From positions 248,001 through 312,000 of the forward strand of contig OY723296.1 of NCBI GenBank assembly GCA_963210315.1: a stretch of 64,000 nucleotides of DNA. Direction: 5' to 3'. This document shows, one piece after another, positions 28,198 through 37,386 of this stretch (the first letter of the stretch is position 1; each line of letters starts with the position of its first letter). The notes under the pieces are model-generated. The model saw only the letters and a program-made list of their open reading frames with translations. It searched no databases and was not told where the DNA came from. The position numbers and the translations under genes are program-made. Origin of the DNA: Rhynchopus euleeides (lineage: Eukaryota; Euglenozoa; Diplonemea; Diplonemida; Diplonemidae).

Positions 28198-30141
28198 TCA
28201 CAACCGCATGCTGTAGAACTCCTCTATCCCGTTGGGCGTGATGAACACCTTCGCATCTTCCAACCGCTTCACCAGGTTCCCCGTCAGCTGCTTGACGCGC
28301 CGCGCCGTCGGTATGTCACTCTCCTCCCCCTCCCCCCCCTCTTCATCACCCCCCTCCTTCTCCAGCGAATCCTCTTGCGCCAGGCGCGCCATGCGCTCCA
28401 GAAGCGACTCGCCTGTGTCCTTCAGCGCCACACCCTGCGCCAGCCGCTGCGCGATCTCCCTCGGATCTGCAGGAAGAGCGGGGTCGGTGATCTCCCCTGC
28501 ATCCTTCACCAGCCTCTCCAGGGTTGCCGTCAGCACCTCTGCCGCACGCTCGGCGGGCGTCATATCCTGATCCTCAGAGTCCGCCGCTACGGTCCGTCTC
28601 CGCTTCAGGCGGGCCTGCCTCATCCGCGCACGCCGCGCAGCACGCGCCTTCGCCTTTGCCGCAGCAACCTCCTGCTGGTCGCTCCGGACGCTCTCCTCGA
28701 AGAACCAGTCGGTGTCGTCACCTCTCCTGTTGTAAGCCTGCAGCGCCGCCTCCTGGCGGCGCAGCTTCAACGAGTTGAGGTAGCGGTTCCTGTCGCGGAG
28801 GCTTCGAGGGGGGGGGTGCGGCTTCGGCGCATACGACGGCGACAGCGCATCCCGCTCCGAGAAGGGGGCAGGGCGGGCACACGCCCCGCCACGGCACCGC
28901 ACTGTCCTGTCGGGCGGGGAGCAGCGCTGCGCGCGATTCTGCGGACCGCCCTGCTGCTGCAGCGGCACACCCCCCGAGGTGCGGTGCTGGTGCTGCGATC
29001 CGCTCTGCCCGCGAGCCCCGCCCTTTGTGGGATCCGGGCCGAAGCGGGGGTGGTGTTCCTGCGGCAGTGCCCTGTCAGCCCCCCCGCTCCCTTCGCTGGG
29101 CGAGTCGCTGTCGTGCCCCTCGATAGGGTGCCCGAGCCCCCCCCTCGGCAGCCTCTTGAAGAAACCAAACCCGCCGCGCTTGCGGTCCAACAGCGCACCG
29201 CCAGGAGCCCTCGAGCTGCCGCTCCCACAAGCGGGTGGCTGCAGGGAATGGGCCTGCAGGCTGTGGGGCGTGCGCAACTCGGCAGACCCGAGGGGCGTCG
29301 TCGTGCTGGAGCCCTCGGTGCCCAGCAGGACGGACCCCCCGATGCCGCTCCCTGTCGGGTGTGAGCTCATCACGAACACACGGGCCGCCGCATCCCCGCC
29401 CACCGAGCTCCCGGCAGACCGCGGCGCGCTCACCGCACCCCCGCCACCCCCCGCCACCTGCGACCTCTGCTGGCTTTGCTGCTGATTCTGCTGCTCCTTC
29501 GGGGGTGCAGCCCGCCTGCCAGCACCCCCGTGCAGCCACTGCGACATGACCTGGTTGATGCACTGCACAGGCGCACGCGGTGCGCCGGAGCGCACCGCCC
29601 ACCCATGGCGCTGCGGCACCGGGGAGGTGGCCCCCCTCACGAAGGGGCGGAACACCCTGGAGGGCACCCTGCCTGCGGTGGCGGGGCGCGGCGCGGTTAT
29701 GAGTGGCTTCCGGTCGAAGCCACTCCCTGGCAGAGGGAGGTCGATGCTGTGGATGTGTGTGGCGACCCACCGGTCCGTCTCCAGGTAGTGCTTTGCGTAG
29801 AAGCAGCGTGCCTCCTGCAGGCGCTGCTGCTGCTCCGCAGCGGTGGCGAGGCAGCACAGCGCGGCGCAGGTGAGGACGCCGGAATGCCCGCCCCAGCCCC
29901 CCGTCACCGCGACGGAGATGCCAGTAAAAGGGACGCCCTCCCGCACGCTCAGGTTCCCCGCGCTGCTCATGTCGTGGAGAGATTCAACCATGGTGACTGG
30001 TGATGACATAGCGGTATGCCACCCCGGCTGCTGAGACAGATCACACCACGGCTCTGCAAGCAGCGCCGGCGAAGCTGCGGACGACATGCTGAACCCTTTG
30101 TCATCCACTGCCCCCGTCACGGCAGGCGTGTGAGGACGCAT
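28198..30141 (-). CDS. Large low-complexity protein with basic helical C terminus, unknown
   Basis: The product is 647 residues from the ATG at 30141. Residues ~70-130 form an ordered segment with a hydrophobic helix ('GVLTCAALCCLATAAEQQQRLQEARCFY'). Residues ~150-440 are Gly/Ser/Gln/Pro-rich. Residues ~445-520 are Arg/Lys-rich ('SLRDRNRYLNSLKLRRQEAALQAYN', 'KAKARAARRARMRQARLKRRR') with nuclear-signal-like clusters. The last ~120 residues are helical ('PAERAAEVLTATLERLVKDAGE', 'RVKQLTGNLVKRLEDAKVF') with an acidic loop. No family recognised. Coding rather than chance, because the frame is open over 1.9 kb and the ordered ends have protein-like composition. Confidence 0.6.
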   Translation of the reverse strand: MRPHTPAVTGAVDDKGFSMSSAASPALLAEPWCDLSQQPGWHTAMSSPVTMVESLHDMSSAGNLSVREGVPFTGISVAVTGGWGGHSGVLTCAALCCLATAAEQQQRLQEARCFYAKHYLETDRWVATHIHSIDLPLPGSGFDRKPLITAPRPATAGRVPSRVFRPFVRGATSPVPQRHGWAVRSGAPRAPVQCINQVMSQWLHGGAGRRAAPPKEQQNQQQSQQRSQVAGGGGGAVSAPRSAGSSVGGDAAARVFVMSSHPTGSGIGGSVLLGTEGSSTTTPLGSAELRTPHSLQAHSLQPPACGSGSSRAPGGALLDRKRGGFGFFKRLPRGGLGHPIEGHDSDSPSEGSGGADRALPQEHHPRFGPDPTKGGARGQSGSQHQHRTSGGVPLQQQGGPQNRAQRCSPPDRTVRCRGGACARPAPFSERDALSPSYAPKPHPPPRSLRDRNRYLNSLKLRRQEAALQAYNRRGDDTDWFFEESVRSDQQEVAAAKAKARAARRARMRQARLKRRRTVAADSEDQDMTPAERAAEVLTATLERLVKDAGEITDPALPADPREIAQRLAQGVALKDTGESLLERMARLAQEDSLEKEGGDEEGGEGEESDIPTARRVKQLTGNLVKRLEDAKVFITPNGIEEFYSMRL

Positions 30142-30646
30142 TTCGAGAGATAGGGACGGAGGGGGGAGTGTTGGGGGTGGTGCAGCAATCCAAAGTGGTG
30201 CAACAGATGCGACTCAGGGCGGTCGTCAGGGAGGGGGGTGGGGGGAAATGCAGGGGGTGGGGGCCCGTCACACCATGGCCTCTAGGCCCTCCCCCTCCGG
30301 GTGATGTCCCCCCGCTTGGGGGAGGGAAGGTCTCAAACACGGCTTTTTTTTGTGTGTAAATGTTGCCGAGCAGAGGAAAGGCCCGCTCTTTGAGTGGGGG
30401 TGGGGCGAGGGGAAAAGGGCGGGGGGGGGGGGGGTGGCCTAGAGGGGAAAGGGTGGTGGTGGATTTTTCCCCCGCCCGCCTTCTGGAGTACAGCAATGGG
30501 GGTGGGTGGTGGGGGGGGGGGGGGGGGGTGGGGGGAGAGGGGGGGGGATCCGCACGGCATGGCCCGTATCTCTTTCTCATCCGGCCGTCTCTTCAGGGCC
30601 TTGGCAGGTCGGGGAGGGGAGGGGAGGGGAGGGGGGGGGGGGGGGG
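30142..30646. repeat. G-rich simple-sequence tract
   Basis: Several long G homopolymers and GGGGA repeats (30421-30434, 30511-30545, 30612-30646). On the plus strand these can form G-quadruplexes; in the gene direction they are C-runs. No gene. Confidence 0.7.
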
Positions 30647-31802
30647 TAGGGGGGGCCATATGTCCGTTTAAAAGCGTGAGAAAACCGAAAATTTCGGTTT
30701 TGCAAAAAATCGACCTTCTAGGTGGTTCTGACCCCAAAACCCTCTCCAAACCACTCCGGAAACTGGTTTTCCGGCGGTTTTGACCATTTTTGGAGCCCCC
30801 ATTGCCCCAGAATCACGATGGCGAAAATAGTGCCCACCGGTGGTACCTGCCCACCCCTTCTATTTGCCCACCATCACAACACATGAGTATCAATCACCCA
30901 GTAACCCTGGGAAGGACGATTCCGAGAAGCCAGTCATCAGACAGTGCAGCCAAACTCGAAAATACCGCTGTTGATGGCCAACGGTCCGAGAATGAAGTGG
31001 TTCAGCAACAGCAAGGAATGCAGCAAACTGGTGCCCACCGGTGGCCACCGCCATGCCATCCAAGATGGATATCGTTCTCTCTCTCTTGAGAAGGACGAGT
31101 CCGCATTCGACGAGTTTCCCGAGGAAGTTGCAGTACTGCCGGGAAGTAACGATTTTGTGGAAGGATGCCACGGGACAGCGTCACAAGTACTTGATCATGC
31201 CCCAACTGCAAACCTGAGCCGTACTGCCCGGCTGGTGCAGTGTAAGCACAGTGCAAAAAGTCTCATGATGGCTGGTGGTTCTTTAATCCCAACGGATGCT
31301 GAACTCGAGGACTGTAACCATGTCCGTATTCCACGTGCCGAGGTATCGTGGCGGACGGTTAAACTTCATTGGCTGCCTGACGCAGTTCACTGAAGCGGAT
31401 GAAGTTAGGGGGTTGCCAGAGCTGGCTGAGGATGACAACATCGCTCTCACGCCAGACTTGAAGAAAATGACATCATTGAGGTCACAGTGGGGTCTCAATA
31501 CACCCCTCCACCCGTTTCTTCATCCTCCAAATGCACGCACACCAATCCGAGGCGTTTCCGGGGTAGAAAATATGGAGACTCCGATTTGGGGCCTCAGCAG
31601 AAATGCCCACAGGAACCACCGGTGGGCACTTTTTTCGACATCGTGATTCTGACCCTCTCCGGGTGTCAAAAGGGGTCAAAACCGACCGATAACCCGTTTC
31701 CGGAGTGGTCTGGGGCACTTTGTGTGGTTTTTTTGACCCAGAAGTTCGATTTTTTGCCAACCTGAAAAATGGCACTTTCTCACACACATATGGCCCCCCC
31801 TA
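30647..31802. mobile_element. TIR element flanked by TA (element d)
   Basis: The element is 30649-31800, flanked by TA (30647-30648, 31801-31802). It starts GGGGGGGCCATATGT and ends ACATATGGCCCCCCC. The inverted arms are ~210 bases, sharing 'GCAAAAAATCGA', 'CCACTCCGGAAAC', 'AGAATCACGATG' and 'GTGCCCACCGGTGGT'. The GCCCACCGGTGGGC motif recurs inside. TA duplications point to a Tc1/mariner-like mechanism. The ~700-base interior has no clear gene. Confidence 0.75.
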
Positions 31803-33284
31803 GGCATACTTGTCCCCCCATATGGGGAACACCCTAAATTTGGGGGAAATATGGGGGGTCTCAAAACCCCGCCCCCATATGGGGAAAAAGGCTGAAAATA
31901 TGGGGAAAACCCGGTAAAATATGGGGGAATATGGGGGAAATATGGGGCCCATATGGGGGGATATGGGGGTATTCGTGCTGCAACGGGAGAACATCAAACC
32001 ACTCAGGCACAGACACACACGAAGTGCGCGTCGAAACCGGCCTCATGCCTTGTTGGGGATCCTCCAGGAGTCCGATCCTGGGGAGGTGCGCGCTCGTTCA
32101 GGTGTGGCCAGGTCTGGCCCCCCCTGGAAGATCCCCCAGGTGGGTCGCACCGACCTCCTGTTCCTCTCCTGCGCCGATACAGCGGCAGCGGAGAGCAAAC
32201 GCTTCCCGGTTTGGCGGGGCACCGCAGTGACAGCGGCAGCGGTGGTGGACACATACGCACAGACACACATAGCGCGTTCAGGGTTAACAGCTCCTCACAA
32301 CACACACTCCTGTGTTTTGAAGTCCTGTCCGGCGCGTCACTCTCACACTCGCTGTCCTCCTCCTCTGGTGTGTTTGCGATTGCGAACTGCCCCCTGGGAT
32401 CCTTAATTAGACAAGGGAATTCACAAGCAGTGCATTCTGGGGTGTCAGGCGCTTCCGCCGCTTTTGACCGCTCCGAGCGCCGAAAAGTCGGAGTCGACGC
32501 TCGTCACCAGGCAGCTTGACATGTTCAAGCTGCATCTGCCGGGTGGAATGAGACCTGTGAAGGCCAGTACAAGGACTGGCTGCAGGACGCAACTGTTCTG
32601 CCAGCAAAGACAGGACTACTGGTCAGCATGCTCTGATGACCGCTATTCAGACTTGAAGAAAGTGGCGGTCGGCACTCTCACAGCACCTTTTGTGGTCTGA
32701 CTCGAGCACTTCAGCCGGGCGTTTCCTCTCTGCAGAAAGCGACGAGGTGAGATGGCACTGCAAGGTGCTAGACGTCCCCTGTCAGTGGCTGACTTCACAC
32801 CCTGTGAAAAGCAGAACGAAGAGAACTGTTTGCTGACTGCTTCCACCTGAGGAACCCCTGGGTTTTCCCCCATATATCCCCCATATGGGGGAAATATGGG
32901 GGAACAGGACTTGAAAAACCCCCCATATTCCCCCCATATTTTCCCCATATTTTTGGCCTTCCCCATATGGGGGTACAAGCACGGCGCTGAAGTAACCACT
33001 GTTACAAGTGGTTTTACAAGTGGTTTACATGTAAAAAATTTTACATGTAAATTTACAAGTGGCACTTGTAAAATTACATGTGCCACTTGTAAATTTTACA
33101 AGTGGTACATGTAAAATTACATGTGCCACTTGTAAAATTACATGTAAATGACATGTGCCACTTGTTATTTACGAGCTTTCCTGAACACTGGCGAGCCGTG
33201 TTGTTCCATTTGTTTATCCCCCGCGACCCCAGCCCTGCTGCACACACACACCCTCACTTACAAAAGGACCTTTGCACCTCCAAC

Positions 33285-34256
33285 ATGAGCAAGAGAACGG
33301 CAACCACAACACCGACGCGCAACAGCAAGCGGACGAAGAGCGGGGATCTGGGGAAGGATGATGAGCGGCATGAAAGCCAGCTGCAGCAGCTTGTGGAGGA
33401 CTTTGTGGCCGTGTACACCACCAGGAAAGGGGGGGAGGTGTTTAAACACTCGGTGCTGAAGGAGATGCTGCAGAAGGTGCTGGTGACCACCATCCCCCCC
33501 AAGAGTGGAGTGATAACAAAGGTGCTGAAACGCAAATACGATGCACTGGCCTCATACAAGTCGCTGAAGGATGCATCCGGCGACCTGTACACGGTTCGGA
33601 TCGACGGAAACCATGATATGGCCATCCACGGCATCGCGCTGAAGCCCTTCCCCACGCCAACGCAGAAGAAGTCGGAGGGTTTTGCGCGCCTCAAGCTGGT
33701 GGTGGAGGACCTGGACCATATGGATATGGTCAAGATGTACAAGGCATCGGCACAAGCCTCCACATCCGAGACGCGTCCGAAGAATAAGGCAGTGGCGGCG
33801 GTGGCGGCGATGCAGCACGTCGTTGTGGGCGTGCACGACCAGGAGACCGGGCGCTACTATAGCGTCATCGTCGAGAATGGCTTCACCAAGCTGGTGACGG
33901 CGACGCTGGAAGGGGTGCAGGTCGCCTACACCTTCTACAGGGACCGTCCTTCGGACCAGTGTGAGCCAGGTGAATACAGCGGCTCGCTCGTTGTGCCGCC
34001 TCCGCATTTTGTGGATTCAAGCAGAAATCTGCAGGTCACGGTGCTGAGTGGGCTGACACGGATTGACGTGCCGATCACACCCCCTCCGACAAAGCAGGCC
34101 GCAACGACGGTCATCCAGACCAGCTGGTCCGCAATCATGCCCCAGAACCTCGAAGCCACCCCGAAGCCTGAGCCGGCCTCTGAGGACTCTGAGGACTCTG
34201 AGGACACCCCCAACGAAGACGCCCCTGTGTCTTTCCTGTCGGATCTCTCGGGATAG
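33285..34256 (+). CDS. Transposon protein A (probable DNA-binding)
   Basis: The product is 323 residues from the ATG at 33285 to the TAG at 34254. The N terminus is basic ('SKRTATTTPTRNSKRTKS'), a likely nuclear signal. Residues ~35-90 hold 'LVEDFVAVYTTRKGGEVFKHSVLKEMLQKVL', shared with the short protein A of the element at 10582-13620. A mixed beta region follows to ~275, including 'VVVGVHDQETGRYYSVIVENGF'. The C terminus is acidic ('PASEDSEDSEDTPNEDA'). It is the first gene after the left arm, as TnpA is in CACTA elements, and may bind the subterminal palindromes. The family is unknown to me. The frame is whole. Confidence 0.75.
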   Translation: MSKRTATTTPTRNSKRTKSGDLGKDDERHESQLQQLVEDFVAVYTTRKGGEVFKHSVLKEMLQKVLVTTIPPKSGVITKVLKRKYDALASYKSLKDASGDLYTVRIDGNHDMAIHGIALKPFPTPTQKKSEGFARLKLVVEDLDHMDMVKMYKASAQASTSETRPKNKAVAAVAAMQHVVVGVHDQETGRYYSVIVENGFTKLVTATLEGVQVAYTFYRDRPSDQCEPGEYSGSLVVPPPHFVDSSRNLQVTVLSGLTRIDVPITPPPTKQAATTVIQTSWSAIMPQNLEATPKPEPASEDSEDSEDTPNEDAPVSFLSDLSG

Positions 34257-34469
34257 CGGCGTCTCGGCCACAACAGCAACACGTCTGCGCAAACATCAAA
34301 AAGACGTAACACATTGGGCAGACACACACCCCCCCCCCCCTCCCCCAACCCCCGAAACCCCTGACCCTGCGACACGCTTTTGTACCCACTATCAAGTTGC
34401 TTGCTGAGTTGCCATTCATATGATCCACACGCACTTCGACTTGCAACAGGAACACACACAACCCTTCCC

Positions 34470-34802
34470 ATGACGAGCCCACGACAGCTTCACGCTGGGA
34501 CAGTGAGGCATATCGGTGAAATCATTCGACAACACAGGGCAGAGTTGGGCATGTCTCTGCGCGACTGTGAACGGCTGGGCTCACTCGTTCGCAGAGAGAC
34601 AGGGATCTCGATGGGGCTTTCATACCCCCTCCTCGTAAAGCATGAAGCTCCCCTCCGGCTGATGACGCCCTCTCTGCTAGGGAACATGCGGGGGTGCCTC
34701 GAGTTTCTGCTGAGGGCTTTCCCCATCCGCTCGGGTCGCCCCCCACCAACAGTCATGGTCACGGGTGATGGCTACACACCAGTGTTTAAGATACTGTTAT
34801 GA
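34470..34802 (+). CDS. Small helix-turn-helix (XRE-like) protein in element f
   Basis: The product is 110 residues from the ATG at 34470. Residues ~14-70 read 'IGEIIRQHRAELGMSLRDCERL' and, after a gap, 'GISMGLSYPLLVKHEAPLRLMTPSLLGNMRGCLEFL'. This fits the lambda-repressor/XRE helix-turn-helix pattern (R...G.S...., then E....P....L......L), with an insertion between the two helices. It lies between genes A and B on the same strand and is followed by a GC-rich inverted repeat and a T-run (34805-34870). No counterpart is visible in the damaged copy. It may be an element regulator; an acquired gene is also possible. Confidence 0.5.
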   Translation: MTSPRQLHAGTVRHIGEIIRQHRAELGMSLRDCERLGSLVRRETGISMGLSYPLLVKHEAPLRLMTPSLLGNMRGCLEFLLRAFPIRSGRPPPTVMVTGDGYTPVFKILL

Positions 34803-35300
34803 AAAACGGGGCTTAGCCCCGGTTTTTGAGATTTTGCCCCGAAAAACCGGGGGTGCCTCTTTTTTTTTTCCACCGGGATTTTTCTGAGATTCTGTCCGGG
34901 TACTATTCCAGGGTACTTTTTGGCCAGAGGAGGCCGGGGCCAAGAGCACAATGCCCTGCCCCAGGCGTTAGCCCGATGAACCTGTTGAGCACAAGGTGCA
35001 CGTTGACTACATGCGGCGTGCGACTATGGAGCAGAATCAGCTGTTCACTACCGTGGCCTCCGGCGGCTGGGGGGCTCCGCCCCCCAGACCCCCCTGTGGC
35101 CTGTGCCTGTCCAGAACCAAGTCTGCAAGGGCAACCTGCGGTGCTTTCAACACCACCACGCTCTTCCTCATCGACTGGCTCCTTCGCGTTGACGACAACA
35201 AGGAGCGCGCTCCTCTCGGACCTGGCAGCGGCGGCGAAGTCAGTCCCCCGCAGAGGAGCCACCCTGCCCATCCCAGTTGAGTGGCGTGGAGTGAGGTGTT
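34803..35300. other. Non-coding insert between element f genes
   Basis: Contains the palindrome AAACGGGGCTTAGCCCCGGTTT (34803-34826 region), a T-run, and the inverted hairpin repeat at 35039-35122. It may hold a further small inserted element, because the protein B frame opens without an ATG just after it. Confidence 0.4.
35039..35122 (-). repeat. Interspersed GC-hairpin repeat, copy 4 (inverted)
   Basis: Same unit as 5171-5260 on the opposite strand: ACTACCGTGGCCTCCGGCGG, then the CTGGGGGGCTCCGCCCCCCAG stem, then CCTGTGGCCTGTGCCTGTCC. In both EnSpm-like elements this repeat lies between genes A and B. Confidence 0.75.
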
Positions 35301-37028
35301 GTGGGAAGGGAAAACCCTTCCATTTGGGGAAATGGCCGAAATTTTACCCCCGATTACCCCCGGTTTTCGGCGCGCAGCCCGGAACCCTATCTTTTACCCT
35401 GCTACACACCCGGTAGCCTTCAAGGAAAGAGCAGGCAGCGACTGGCAATCGCATTGACGGACGGGATCACCGCGTCCCGCTTTCTGACAGTGTGTGACCG
35501 CCACAAGCCCCTGTTCTACGAATGGTGGATGCTCCATGCCTTGGGGCAGATTGTGGCAGTTCAGAAGGGGATCTTTACGAAGGGGCCTTGCTCCTTTTCC
35601 ATCACCCAGTTCCGGCTTGGGGGTGACCACTTAGAGTTGTGGTCACTCTTCAAAGGTGTAGGTGGGACAGGGCATCGTTCTGCCTTCTGCCTTACAGGAA
35701 TCGACGAGCGTTTGGAGTACCTGCATGACTGCCACCGCTGTAGTATCCAAGAGATGGATGCCGCAGGATTCACTTGTAGCATCGCTTCAAAATTCTCGAA
35801 TCCTGTCTACACCGTGACGCCCCCCCTTCACGACACGAAAGGTGTTATGCGCCTCATTCTACGTACGCTGCCGGGATCAAAAGTGGTGGAGGAAACCATC
35901 CTTGGAAAAGTGGGCAAAAATTTCACTGGGAAGCACGCAAGAGAGATACTCGCTGCTTTGAAGGCCATCACCGTGGGGAATCAGCGGACATTGTGCTGCG
36001 CAATGCAATCGCTGATCTTCTTCCGCTACCAAGACATACCAGTGCGATACTTCTCAACAGGTTCCTGCCGCAAAGAGTTTCTATTCGCTGTGATCAGCTA
36101 TCATGTGCTGATTTTCTTGTTGGAGTGGGCAAATCCCGGGATCACTCGCTCGGCATATGCTCATTCTCTCGAACACTGGTTTGATGAGCAGGATGCGCAC
36201 AGGGTCACCGTCTCCGACGAGCTCTTCGAACAGGGCAACGGTGAGCGCAAGAGGTGGACACGTGGGGGATCCCCGCAGACGATGGAGCGTGATCTGCAGA
36301 TCTATGAACTGAAACAGAAACACTTGACGGATGAAAATACCGTGCGCAAAGTGCCTCCACTGACTCCTACCATCGGCGTGCGGCCCCAAATATTATCTTA
36401 CGATTCCATGCGCCTGTGCAGGTGTGTGATCACTCACAATGATACGTGGCTCAAGGCTGCTCGTCAATTGGTGGTCCGCTTGGACAAACTTGGCCTCGGG
36501 TCACATGTGCGCCGCAGAGATGGTCACGGACAAACATTTCAGGCAGAACCCGGCAACAACGGCGATGTTTTCCTGGTTTGCATCTGTGACGAAGAACCCT
36601 GGGAGGTGACGGAGGTGACGCCCCCTGCACAAGGAACCACCGACGGGGAGGAGGCTGGTGATGACGGAAACCTTGCGAGTGACGGCAATAGCGGCGAGGC
36701 TGGTGATGATGATGATGATGATGATGATGGCGACGAGACATCCGCCACAGAAGAGTACAGCTGCGTTGTTTGCCCTGAAAAGAGCTTCGCGCGGGTTTAC
36801 GGGCTCTACGCCCACTACGACGGACAGCACCGGCCGAGGGCGCAGTGTGAATGTCGAGTGTCTTGCCCCTTGTGTGAGAAAACGGTGTTCAGAAGTGGAC
36901 TTAGCCAACACGCCCTCTACGTCCACCAGGATGAGCTGGACATCACGACCTGCCCTGTGTGTCTGCAGGAGTTTGCTTCACAAGAACTGAGGGATAGGCA
37001 CATGTCGAACGAACACCCTGCAGTCTGA
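35301..37028 (+). CDS. Transposon protein B (candidate transposase) with three C2H2 zinc fingers
   Basis: The open frame spans 575 codons to the TGA at 37026. There is no ATG near its 5' end; the first is at 35529, yet upstream codons look coding, so a 5' exon or start is probably missing or spliced in (GCGCAG near 35380 is a possible acceptor). Conserved with the broken copy: 'QEMDAAGF', 'VTPPLHDTKG', 'FFRYQDIPVRYF', 'TRSAYAHSLEHWF', 'MERDLQIYELKQ'. An acidic run encoded by GAT repeats (36704-36728) separates the core from three C2H2 fingers ('CVVCPEKSF...H', 'CPLCEKTVF...H', 'CPVCLQEFA...H'). No obvious DDE spacing or recombinase tetrad is seen, so transposase function rests on position and conservation. 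Confidence 0.7.
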   Translation: MGRENPSIWGNGRNFTPDYPRFSARSPEPYLLPCYTPGSLQGKSRQRLAIALTDGITASRFLTVCDRHKPLFYEWWMLHALGQIVAVQKGIFTKGPCSFSITQFRLGGDHLELWSLFKGVGGTGHRSAFCLTGIDERLEYLHDCHRCSIQEMDAAGFTCSIASKFSNPVYTVTPPLHDTKGVMRLILRTLPGSKVVEETILGKVGKNFTGKHAREILAALKAITVGNQRTLCCAMQSLIFFRYQDIPVRYFSTGSCRKEFLFAVISYHVLIFLLEWANPGITRSAYAHSLEHWFDEQDAHRVTVSDELFEQGNGERKRWTRGGSPQTMERDLQIYELKQKHLTDENTVRKVPPLTPTIGVRPQILSYDSMRLCRCVITHNDTWLKAARQLVVRLDKLGLGSHVRRRDGHGQTFQAEPGNNGDVFLVCICDEEPWEVTEVTPPAQGTTDGEEAGDDGNLASDGNSGEAGDDDDDDDDGDETSATEEYSCVVCPEKSFARVYGLYAHYDGQHRPRAQCECRVSCPLCEKTVFRSGLSQHALYVHQDELDITTCPVCLQEFASQELRDRHMSNEHPAV

Positions 37029-37386
37029 AAAAATGAGACTCGTCGTCGGCACAAAATACAATCAGTCCACTCGATCCGATCTCGACAGCTGTTGCATTGC
37101 ACTCCCACCGTTTGCTGGTCATTTCTCCCCCCTCCTTGCCACTCCGCTTGCCAAAAAACCCCCCATCACAGTGTAGAGTATGAAGGAAACCGCGGAGATG
37201 ACAAGTGGCACATGTCATTTACATGTAAAATTACAAGTACCACTTGTAAAAGTTACAAGTGGCACTTGTAATTTTACAAGTGGTACTTGTAATTTTACAA
37301 GTGGCACTTGTAACCACTTTTCACTTGTAATTTTACATGTAAAACCACTTGTCATGTCATTTACTTCAGCGCCGTGAGTATGCCTA

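Larger units (their letters stand above)
32978..37378 (+). mobile_element. Two-gene EnSpm/CACTA-like element (element f), the best-preserved copy
   Basis: The element is 32980-37376, flanked by AG on both sides (32978-32979, 37377-37378). It starts CACGGCGCTGAAGTAA and ends with the mirror image TTACTTCAGCGCCGTG. Subterminal arms (32980-33175, 37198-37376) are arrays of ACAAGTGGCACTTGTA and TTTACATGTAAA palindromes. It carries three plus-strand genes: protein A (33285-34256), a small helix-turn-helix protein (34470-34802) and protein B (35301-37028). A hairpin repeat sits between the last two. Ends in CAC, a 2-bp duplication, clustered subterminal repeats and a two-protein layout resemble EnSpm/CACTA, though neither protein is recognisable as TnpA or TnpD. 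Confidence 0.85.
31801..37386. mobile_element. TIR element with CCATATGGGG palindromes (element e), split by element f
   Basis: The element occupies 31803-32979 plus 37379-37384. It starts GGCATACTTGTCCCCCC, and its right end reads GGGGGTACAAG, then element f, then TATGCC. TA flanks both sides (31801-31802, shared with element d, and 37385-37386). Dense CCATATGGGG and AAATATGGGG repeats lie at 31810-31975 and 32865-32970 in mirrored order. Interior (~32000-32850) has no clear gene. Its right end is interrupted 6 bases from the terminus by element f, with an AG duplication. Confidence 0.8.

Noticed and set aside
30421-30646. Telomere-like G-rich repeat
   Set aside because: Irregular G homopolymers with no constant unit, and genes continue on both sides.
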